NCBI GenBank assembly: GCA_023150555.1
Contig: JAKLKQ010000017.1
Coordinates: forward strand, 1 to 64,000
Length of the DNA stretch: 64,000 nucleotides
Source: Planctomycetota bacterium
Lineage (GTDB): Bacteria > Planctomycetota > SZUA-567 > H5-PLA8
Reading direction: 5' to 3'
Part shown: positions 18,931 to 27,200 of the stretch, in pieces
Numbering within the stretch: the stretch's first letter is position 1
Layout of the letters: each line of letters starts with the position of its first letter
Notes under the pieces: generated by a model
Told to the model about the DNA's origin: nothing
The model's input: the letters and a program-made list of their open reading frames with translations, nothing else
Database searches by the model: none
Made by a program: the position numbers and the translations under genes

Positions 18931-20084
18931 TGAACATCGTGCGATTCCTGCTGGCCACCGCCTGCCTCCTGCCGCTTGCGGCAATGCGCAGCGACGCCGC
19001 TTCCTACCTGCCCGGCGGCGAAGAGGTGAAGAAGGCCGTCGAAACGCGGCGCGGGAAGACCGAGCTGAGCAAGCTCGCCGAGTCGATGAAGCCCGGCGAC
19101 ACGGCGGAACTCAAGACCACCATGCCCAAGGGCCTCTGGACATCACCACCGCCCAGCCGCGGCCTGCACATCGCCGGCTGGACCGACGACGCGCACTGGG
19201 ACAGCCGCACCGGCCAGTTCCTCTACATGGGCATGCGCCAGACGCGGCAGTTCATCGCATACTCCGAAGAGAAGAACGAATGGCGCGTGATCGAACTCGA
19301 CAAGAAGAGCGACAATCCGTGCTTCCAGTCGAAATTCGGCCACATCTACAGCAGCAATGGCTTCGATCCCGAGCGCAGCCGCTTCTACCACCGCTACAAC
19401 GGCTTCGAGAGCGAAGGCCTGAAACTGCAAGGCGGTATTTCCTCCTTCGACGTACCCTCCGGGAAGTGGACCAAACTGCCGCCGATTCCCGAGAACAGCA
19501 CGTTCCGAGGGCAGGCGATCGAATACTTCGGTGCGATGGACGGTCTGATCCTCCTTGCCCCCAAGACCTGGATACTCAAGACCGGCAGCCAGAAGTGGGA
19601 ACCCGTCGGCGACAGCCCCGTCGACGGTTACCACAGCCTGATCCGCCACAACCCCTACCGCAGCGAGATCCTGATGGCCGGCGGCAACCAGCAGCCGCGC
19701 ACCGTCGCGCGCATTACCAAGGATGGCAAGATAGAACGGCTGAAGGACTTTCCGTCGGATCTGAGCGTCCGCAGCGACAAAATCACCGTCGACCCGCTTT
19801 CGGGCAATTACCTCATTTTCGAGGCCGAGAACAAGAAGCTGTACGAGTTCAACCCCGGCAAGAACGAGTACGTGCCCGCCGAGAGCTTCAAGTATCCGTA
19901 CGGCCAGTACCCCATGCCGGTGTGGGCCTTCATCCCCGAGTACGGCGTGGTCATGTGGGCCGAACCCGCAGGCGTGTTCCTCTACAAGCACGGCACCACG
20001 GCGCCCCATGAGACCGCTGCGGCGGCACCGGAGACCGGCGGGGCCAAGAGCAGCGACGCCGGCAAGGCCAAGACCACCCAATAG
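18930..20084 (+). CDS. Exported propeller-like protein, copy 2 of a tandem pair
   Basis: 384 aa from ATG 18930, which shares its A with the preceding stop (TGATG). GGGAGAGGAG lies just upstream. A GTG at 18927 is also possible but would sit too close to that site. The signal peptide is at about residues 1-22. The mature sequence parallels the upstream gene nearly blade for blade: RRGKTELSKLAESMKPGDT, WDSRTGQFLYMG, FIAYSEEKNEW, FDPERSRFYHRY, DGYHSLIRHNPYRSEILMAGG and DPLSGNYLIFEAE. The central blade from about 140 to 200 is the most diverged, with an insertion around the YNGFESEGLKLQGG segment. The pair may recognise related but different ligands. The gene is translationally coupled to copy 1 within the GntR-led operon. 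Confidence 0.75.
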   Translation: MNIVRFLLATACLLPLAAMRSDAASYLPGGEEVKKAVETRRGKTELSKLAESMKPGDTAELKTTMPKGLWTSPPPSRGLHIAGWTDDAHWDSRTGQFLYMGMRQTRQFIAYSEEKNEWRVIELDKKSDNPCFQSKFGHIYSSNGFDPERSRFYHRYNGFESEGLKLQGGISSFDVPSGKWTKLPPIPENSTFRGQAIEYFGAMDGLILLAPKTWILKTGSQKWEPVGDSPVDGYHSLIRHNPYRSEILMAGGNQQPRTVARITKDGKIERLKDFPSDLSVRSDKITVDPLSGNYLIFEAENKKLYEFNPGKNEYVPAESFKYPYGQYPMPVWAFIPEYGVVMWAEPAGVFLYKHGTTAPHETAAAAPETGGAKSSDAGKAKTTQ

Positions 20085-20143
20085 TCGTGTCGTCCATGGA
20101 GGCCGTTCGGTAATCCGCGAAGAAAAGAAGAAAGGGCGCGCAC

Positions 20144-23029
20144 ATGCACGCAACACGATTCGTTCTGGCCGCTGCCGTTTGTGCCTGCGCGTTCACTGTT
20201 TACGGGTCCGACGCCGACGCGTTCAAGGTTAAGCGCGAAGCAAACTTCGCTTTCGCTTCGCCTCCGGCCGTCGTACGCGACGGCGACCGCATCACAATCC
20301 GCTTCGAGACGCAGGGATTCTGCGACGCGACGGTGGCCATCGAGGACGACGCCGGGCGCATCCTGCGGCATCTGGCCAGCGGCGTACTGGGCGACCATGC
20401 GCCTCCGCCGTTTCAGAAGAGTTCCAAGGCACAGACGCTGCTCTGGGACGGCAAGGACGACGCCGGCGCGTACATCGAGGGCAAAGAACGCCTTCGCATC
20501 CGCATATCCCTGGGCCTGGCCCCGAAGCTGGAGCGCTCCCTCTTCTGGCATCCGTCCAAGAGCGCCGGCCGCGTGATCGCTTTCGCGCCCGGCCCAGAGG
20601 GCATGCTGGTCTTCAAGAGCGGACACGCCGTCGACCACCTGCGCCTGCTGGACCACAATGGCAACTATCTGCGCACGCTCTATCCCTTCCCCGCCGCGCA
20701 ACTCGAGAAGGTTCCCGGCATCATTCGACACACCTTTCCCGACGGCGTAACGATGGCCATCAAGCCCAACTGGCTGCAATCGAGCCTGCTGGTCAGCGGC
20801 AGCAACTGCACCAGCCCCACCTACAAGGACGGCAAGTATCGGGGCTATCGTCCCCGCAAGATCGAACTGCCCGGCGCTGCCGCCGACACGCTGGCCGTGG
20901 CAAACGGCCGCGTCGCACTGGTCGGCACCCGGCTTTGCCGCGCCGCCACCGACGGGTCCAGCGGCGGTTTGGACCTGAACGGCCCGGACCTGGCGATCCA
21001 CAGCAGTGAGGCGCTCTGGAAAGCGGACGCCCGCCGCGACGATGCCGAAGGTGATCTAAAGGAGATCCGCCCGAAGCGTGCGGCGCTATCGCCCGACGGC
21101 AAGTGGCTGTACCTCACCATGTACAACGAGACCTACGCCGGCAGTTTCGGCACCGTGATCTGGCGGCACATGGTTAAACGCATGGCCTACGACGGAAACG
21201 AACCGCCGCAGGACTTCCTGGGCGCCAACGATTCTGGCAAACAGGACGGCGCGTTCAACATGCCCGCCGACATCGACTGCGATGCGCAGGGACGGCTTTA
21301 CGTGGCCGACCATCTGAACGACCGCGTACAGGTCTTCTCGCCCGAGGGCAAACACCTCAAGAGCATACCCGTGGTCCGTCCCGCTCGCCTTACCGTGCAC
21401 CGCAAGAGCGGCGAGCTTTACGTCTTCTCCTGGGCGCAGCCCCTGGCCGGGCGCGCCGGCTTCACCGGCACCGAGCCGTCGATCCAGCCGAGGGAGAAGG
21501 CGAACACGTTTTTCAAACTGGCGAAGTTCTCGCCCCTGAACGAGGCCAAGCAGCTCGGGACCTGGGATCTGCAGGCAGTAGCCGGGATGGACCGCACGCG
21601 CGCTTCCAACGTCGAACTCTGTGCCGCAGTAGATTCGTGGTCGGACCCGGTGCGCGTCTGGATCACCGCGCCTTCGCCCGTCCATGCGCGGAATACGGAT
21701 GGGACCGGTATCGCGATCCTGAAACAGAACGGCGGCGAATGGAAACTCGAACGCGATCTCCTGGCCGAGGCCAAGGAAGCCATCCATCGCGTGAACCCCG
21801 CGCCGCACAATCGCCAGCGCATGGCCGTCAATCCCGTGGACGGCGCCCTGTACCTCGTGGAAGGCGACACCGCACACGGCACCGCCTGCAAACAGGTGCT
21901 TCGCATCGATCCCAACAGCAGCGAGATCCGCGACGTGGATCTGCCGTGCAGCACCGAAGACATGGCCTTCGACCACGAAGGCCACGCCTACCTACGAACC
22001 TCGGACATGATCCTGCGCTACCGCGCGAGCAACTGGCGCGAAGTGCCCTTCGACTACGGCGAAGAACGAAAACAGGTCCGCTTCGGAAACGGCGGCGGCG
22101 AGCGCAGCACGGACGTACTCAGCGGCGCAGTCTTTCCCGGCAATAAGGGCTTCCACCAGGGCGGCCTGCACGTATCGGCCAACGGGCACATCGTCGTTGC
22201 CGCGCTGTACGACAACAAACCGCCTTCGCGCACCGACGACATGCACGTGGTCACCGGCGGATACAAGTACCAGCCGACCTTGTACCCTGGGCGGCTCTGG
22301 GGCCAGGGTTCGCGGCTGGGCTGCATCGTGATCTACGTGCTGGATCGGTACGGCAAGCCGCTGTACACCGACGCGGTGCCTGGCCTGCACGTGAACGTCA
22401 ACGGCGTGGGCATCGACCGCAACGACGACATCTACCTGCTGAACGCCTCGCCGCGAGTCTTCAACGGCGAGATGCACTGGAACGACCACGCCGGCACGCT
22501 GATGAAGTTCACGCCGGGCAAAGGCCGCATCCTTTCGGATGATGGCGCGCCCGTGCCGCTGGAGCCGCTACCTGAGCGCGCGCCGGACCTGGCGCTGCCG
22601 AAGGCCTGGGTGGAAGGCGCGCACTGGATGTACGCGGGCGTCGGCTGGGGCGGACACAACTACAGCAGCGGGTGTTCGTGCCCGAACGCGCGCTTCGCGC
22701 TGGATGACTTCGCGCGCAGTTTCACGCCCGAGATCGATCGCTGCAACGTAGGCGTGCTGGACAGCAACGGTAACCTTATCCTGCGCGTCGGTCGCTGCGG
22801 GAACGTCGACGACGGCATGCCGATGGTGAAGGAGGGCGGCCCGCCGAATCCGCATTCGATCGGCGGAGACGAGACCTCCATTCTCTTCGCGCCGTATGTG
22901 GCCACCCACACCGACCGGCGGCTATTTATCGCCGACCCCGGTAACGCGCGCATTGCTAGTGTCAGGCTGGATTACCACACCAACAGCGTGATCCTGTTGA
23001 AAGACGTGCCCGATGGCGGCGGCCCGTAA
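20144..23029 (+). CDS. Exported NHL-type beta-propeller protein
   Basis: 961 aa with a signal peptide at about residues 1-24 (FVLAAAVCACAFTVYGSDA). Residues about 35-125 look like an FlgD-type Ig domain (VAIEDDAGRILRHLASG, then LLWDGKDDAG). The rest is propeller-like. The clearest NHL blade is near residue 368, with FNMPADIDCDAQGRLYVADH, NDRVQVFSPEG and the following strand. Further blades contain NPVDGALYLVEGD and GHAYLRT. The C-terminal 200 residues, with GVGWGG, SCPNARFALDDFAR, GNVDDG and GGDETS, are matched by the truncated gene at 60960-61610. A cysteine-containing CSCPNA segment could be a local disulfide site. It sits 59 bp after the second propeller gene and probably in the same transcript. 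No catalytic residues were recognised. It may be a lactonase- or lyase-like or a scaffold propeller. Confidence 0.78.
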   Translation: MHATRFVLAAAVCACAFTVYGSDADAFKVKREANFAFASPPAVVRDGDRITIRFETQGFCDATVAIEDDAGRILRHLASGVLGDHAPPPFQKSSKAQTLLWDGKDDAGAYIEGKERLRIRISLGLAPKLERSLFWHPSKSAGRVIAFAPGPEGMLVFKSGHAVDHLRLLDHNGNYLRTLYPFPAAQLEKVPGIIRHTFPDGVTMAIKPNWLQSSLLVSGSNCTSPTYKDGKYRGYRPRKIELPGAAADTLAVANGRVALVGTRLCRAATDGSSGGLDLNGPDLAIHSSEALWKADARRDDAEGDLKEIRPKRAALSPDGKWLYLTMYNETYAGSFGTVIWRHMVKRMAYDGNEPPQDFLGANDSGKQDGAFNMPADIDCDAQGRLYVADHLNDRVQVFSPEGKHLKSIPVVRPARLTVHRKSGELYVFSWAQPLAGRAGFTGTEPSIQPREKANTFFKLAKFSPLNEAKQLGTWDLQAVAGMDRTRASNVELCAAVDSWSDPVRVWITAPSPVHARNTDGTGIAILKQNGGEWKLERDLLAEAKEAIHRVNPAPHNRQRMAVNPVDGALYLVEGDTAHGTACKQVLRIDPNSSEIRDVDLPCSTEDMAFDHEGHAYLRTSDMILRYRASNWREVPFDYGEERKQVRFGNGGGERSTDVLSGAVFPGNKGFHQGGLHVSANGHIVVAALYDNKPPSRTDDMHVVTGGYKYQPTLYPGRLWGQGSRLGCIVIYVLDRYGKPLYTDAVPGLHVNVNGVGIDRNDDIYLLNASPRVFNGEMHWNDHAGTLMKFTPGKGRILSDDGAPVPLEPLPERAPDLALPKAWVEGAHWMYAGVGWGGHNYSSGCSCPNARFALDDFARSFTPEIDRCNVGVLDSNGNLILRVGRCGNVDDGMPMVKEGGPPNPHSIGGDETSILFAPYVATHTDRRLFIADPGNARIASVRLDYHTNSVILLKDVPDGGGP

Positions 23030-23226
23030 GGCGATGCTCATCCCTTCAAAGCCACCCCTATTATCGACCTGTAACCTGTTTCGAATATAGAAGTTGCAGG
23101 CGTCCTACTTCCCGGCAATCCCTGCCTGCTGCCACGAAACGGACCGAACCCAGGCCCACATAGCATCGTACAGCTTGGCAAAGTAGAATGCGGCTCGGGC
23201 ATTCAGGCCGTCCTCGGACCAGGCCA

Positions 23227-23236
23227 GGGAGGAAGG
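23227..23236 (+). promoter_or_regulatory. Strong Shine-Dalgarno site that sets an ATC start
   Basis: GGGAGGAAGG lies 4-8 nt before ATC 23241. No ATG, GTG or TTG occurs in this frame between the in-frame stop TAG (23184-23186) and GTG 23328, which lies after the nucleotide-binding motif. The site therefore supports initiation at or very near ATC 23241. Confidence 0.55.
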
Positions 23237-23240
23237 ACCC

Positions 23241-24221
23241 ATCAACGGCAAAGCGGTCCTGATCACCGGCGGCGCGGGGTTCATCGGATCCCACCTGGCG
23301 GAGCACTACCTGCGGCAGGGGTGCCGCGTGGTCGCACTGGACAACCTGAGCACCGGAAGCCGCGCGAACGTCCAGCAACTCATGTCCAACGCCCGATTCC
23401 GATTCGAACACGGCAGCGTGCTCGACGCGGAGCTGTGCATGCACCTGGTCGAGCAATCCGAGGTGGTGGTGCACCTGGCCGCATCCGTCGGCGTGCGGCT
23501 GGTATTCGACCAGCCGGCCGAGACGATCGAAAACAACATCCGCGGCACCGAAAACATCCTGGCGGCCTGCGTGCGATCAAAACGCAAGGTCTTCGTCACC
23601 TCGACGTCGGAAGTCTACGGCATGGACACCCACGCCGCCGATGCCATGTTCCACGAAAACGATCCCATCACACTGGGCGTATCGATGCGCTGGTGCTACG
23701 CGTGTTCGAAGGCCATGGACGAATACCTGGCTCGCGCGTATTTCCAGAGCAAAGGGCTTCCGGTCGTCATCGGGAGGCTCTTCAACACGGTCGGCCCGCG
23801 CCAGACCGGCGCGTACGGCATGGTGATCCCGCGCTTCATCGAGTGGGCCCTGGCCGGCGCGCCCCTGCAGGTGTACGGCGACGGCAAGCAGCGCCGCACC
23901 TTCGTGCACGTCGACGACGCCGTACATGCCATCGGCAAGCTGCTGGAGGAAGACAAGGCCCAAGGCGAGATCTTCAACATCGGCGGGTTGGAGCCCGTGA
24001 CCGTCGGCGAGCTGGCTCAGCGCATCAAGGCGCTCACCGGAAGCCGCTCTGAGATCGTCTACATCCCCTACGAGAAAGCATTCGGGCCCGGCTTCGAGGA
24101 CATCAAAAACCGCGTGCCCGACCTGAGCAAGATCCAGGCCGCGATCGGATACAGGCCAACGAAGTCCCTCGACGATATCCTCAAGGAAACCGTCGCCTTC
24201 TGCCGGCAGGCGCAGGTTTAG
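23241..24221 (+). CDS. NAD-dependent sugar-nucleotide epimerase/dehydratase, apparent ATC start
   Basis: 326 aa if it starts at ATC 23241. An extended short-chain dehydrogenase/reductase acting on nucleoside-diphosphate sugars in the cytoplasm. The Rossmann motif GGAGFIG lies at about residues 10-16. Asp at about residue 33, at the end of the second strand (VALDN), would bind the NAD ribose. The catalytic set includes STSEVYG and Y-x-x-x-K (YACSK). GRLFNTVGPRQ and YGDGKQRRTFVHVDD are typical of UDP-glucose or UDP-glucuronate epimerases and decarboxylases. The usual start codon is missing: a strong ribosome site precedes ATC, where relatives have Met. GTG 23328 would remove the NAD motif. Either a rare ATC start or a base error at ATG is likely. 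It is the last gene of the left operon, 12 bp from the convergent 1849-aa gene. Exact substrate unknown. Confidence 0.85.
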   Translation: MNGKAVLITGGAGFIGSHLAEHYLRQGCRVVALDNLSTGSRANVQQLMSNARFRFEHGSVLDAELCMHLVEQSEVVVHLAASVGVRLVFDQPAETIENNIRGTENILAACVRSKRKVFVTSTSEVYGMDTHAADAMFHENDPITLGVSMRWCYACSKAMDEYLARAYFQSKGLPVVIGRLFNTVGPRQTGAYGMVIPRFIEWALAGAPLQVYGDGKQRRTFVHVDDAVHAIGKLLEEDKAQGEIFNIGGLEPVTVGELAQRIKALTGSRSEIVYIPYEKAFGPGFEDIKNRVPDLSKIQAAIGYRPTKSLDDILKETVAFCRQAQV

Positions 24222-24233
24222 CCACTCGCTCCG

Positions 24234-27200
24234 CTATCTGTCCGGTACGGCGTCTGCGCCGGCGTAGCCGGCAGCGCCTTTCCGCATCTCTCCGTCGATG
24301 TCCGCGCCCAGCGCCGGACCTCCATGGCTCAGCGCGCCGGTATCATCCGGCGCCAGCCGGAAGGCTGCGCCCTGTGCGGTTCCGAATTTTACGTCCTGCG
24401 TGGCCTGGTTGCCCTCGTAGCCGCGCCCGCTGTCCCATGCCGTGGCGGTGGCGTCGGCCGATACGCAGCGCAGCGCCACGCCAGGATGGCAGTAGCGCGC
24501 CGCAACGAAGCCCTTGCCGCCCGGGCGAGCCAGGCAATTGATGAAGGTCACGCCCGACTGGTTGGCGGGATCGAACGTCGCAGCCGTACAATTATAGAAC
24601 CGCACGCCAGCGTCCGGCGCATTGGCCACACTCGGCGGGCGCTGTTTTCCGCTTCCATCGCGCCAGTTGAGCGCCAGGATGCTGGCCGACGGCGCGACGT
24701 GGTCGCCGCTATAGGCCGCGCCGAAGGTCTCCGCCGCACAGTGGTTCGCAAGGCATCCCTCCAGCAACGTGACCTGCGCTTTGTCCGCGCGCACTCGGCT
24801 CAGCGAAGATCCCGGCCCCAAAGTAAGTGTTGACCCTGCGTCGAAGGCCACGGACTCGATTCGCGCGAAAGGCAGGTCGGCGAGATTGAAGTCGCCCCTA
24901 AGCGTCACGGGCTTCGCGGTATTCTTTGCCGGGCGGATAACCACGCAGTGCAGCGCATCGGTGCTCCACTGGTTGCTCGCTGCATCCAGTGCAATCTTCT
25001 CCTCCAGCATTCCGACTTCCGCACCGCTCAATTCCGCTACCAGGGCCCCGACGGGCCGGCCGGCATCCGCCAACTCCAGGCCATGCCCGGATGCCAGAGC
25101 CGCGAGTCCGGCTTGGATATCTCCTACGCAATGCGTAATGTAAGCCAGACCCTGGGCGTTTACGTGCCGCAGAACGCCCGTCCCGCCCCCGGCGAAAGTC
25201 ACCCGGCCGCCGTCGTCGTCCGGAGCGTAGGTGCCGCTGCCCTTAACCGTGAACAGCAGTGAACGGCCAATCGGACTGCCGGCATCGCCTAACTCCATCT
25301 TGTGGCCGTCTTCGGCAATTACCGGACCGGGCGCCGGCTGGCCCGTGAGATCTGTCATAAGGGCTTCGCCTTCGCTTACCCGCAGCAGGCGTCCCGTCGC
25401 ACCGCTCTTGAACTTCACAAGTTTGCCCGCGTCCGCGGGCACGCAGGTACCGCGCGAGGCGATCTTGAAGGAGGTCACGGATGAGGTCATGTCACTGCGC
25501 ATCGCCGCAAACCACTTCGAGAGCGTGGGGAACTCGCCTTTTGGTCCGACGCTGCATACGAACGCGGACGGTTCGCCTGCACGTACCTCCACCGTCGCGG
25601 ACGCCGGCGCCAATCCGCCGTCGTTGTCGCGCACGAGCAGACTCACCGTATATGTACCGGGCTCGGCGTACACGTGGCGCACCTTCGAACCTCGCGCCAG
25701 TCGGCCATCCCCGGTCTCCCAGACGCATTCTGAGATCTGCCCATCGGCATCGCTTGAGCCCTGCGCGCTGAAAGTAACCTCCAGCGGCGCTTTCCCCTCG
25801 AGCACGGAGGCTTCGAGTTTTGCTACCGGCGGCGCGTTCAACGCACCGCCAACCACCGGGTATGCGCCGGCGATCGCCACGCCGCTCAGAATGGCCTCTC
25901 CGGCTTTCGGCGTGAGTTCGATATCCAGCGCGTCACCGATCGCCACATCCTTGAATTCCTTAACGCAGACCTTCTTCGCGCCGCCGGCCTCCTTAACCAC
26001 ATCGAAGGCGGACAGCGCGGGCCTGCCCTGGATCTGTACGTCGAAGACCCGTTCGCCTGGCGCCTTTCCTTCCATCTCCGCAAAGTAGAGCCGCACCGTG
26101 TAGGAACGCGGACCGAGATCGTGGCCGCGCGGCGCGTCGAGGAAAAGCGGCAGGTACTGGTCCGATTCGAAAATAGACCGACCCGCGAGCACGCTTCCCG
26201 CCACGCTGATGTTGATCACCAACTGGTCCTTCCACAGTCCAGCCGCCTCGAGCGCCTTCCACGAGACCGACAGTTCTGCGGTGAGCGGGTCGCTCTCGGT
26301 GCCGCCCGTGGCGGCCTTCCAACTCTCCGGTGGGATGCGCGCCTGCACGGGCTTGCCGCCGCAGGTCAGAACCAGATCCTCCTCAATGCGCTCGCGGCTG
26401 TTCAGGGTAACCGTCACCACCTTCGGCACGACGAACGCGAGCGGCCCGTGCAGCCCCGCGGCTACGTACAGGTTCTCGTCGTCGTAGCGCACCCACGCGT
26501 AACATTCTTCGCCTGCGCCCGGCTCCCCGCCTTCGTGGTTGGGATCCGAAAGCGCCTTGTTGAGCACGAACGAGATCCGCTTCGCGCGGTCCCAGCATGC
26601 ATCGTCGAGCGCGCCGTCGACTTTTGGCGCGGCCTCGATGCGCTGGGCCACCGCTCGCCGCGCGAGAGGAATCGTCACTCCGGTCAGTCCCTTGACGTAC
26701 GAGGCGCCGATCCAGCCCAAGTCCCGGGTTTCGTCCGGCGCCATTACCGCGCTATGGTGGTAGACGGCCTGAGGCGTGCCGCGGTAGCGGATTGCGACCA
26801 AGGGCTCACCTTCGGGCGTCGCCGCGCGGTTGTAGCTCATCCATCCGTAACCGTTGGAATGCGGATGGTGCGTCCACAGCAGACCGGCGTCCTTCTCGAA
26901 GCGGTCACCCGGCGCGCCGAGATTGATCCCGATGCTGCGGATCGGCAGCTCTTCCACTGCGGCACTGGTGCGCGCATCTTGGTAGCTGACCCAAGATTCT
27001 TCGCCGCGCATCGGCGCCACCGCGTAGTCGGTGACCTGCAATGCGGGGGAGCAGCCGCACGCATTGCCCGGCGTCGGGCTGGTCGCGAACGACAAGATGC
27101 CCAGTCCGGCCGTCACGCGCCCCGGACATCCTCCGGACTCGGTGCGGAAGTAACGCCCCCAGTAATTCGAGGAGGCGTCGAAGACGGAGGCGATCTTGCC

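Noticed and set aside
23030..23226. Possible RNA gene or terminator between the NHL propeller gene and the epimerase
   Set aside because: A GCAGGC/GCCTGC pair is present, but the loop is long and no T run or tRNA-like structure follows.
23328..24221. Epimerase starting at GTG 23328
   Set aside because: This start would remove the GGAGFIG NAD-binding motif that is clearly encoded just upstream in the same frame.
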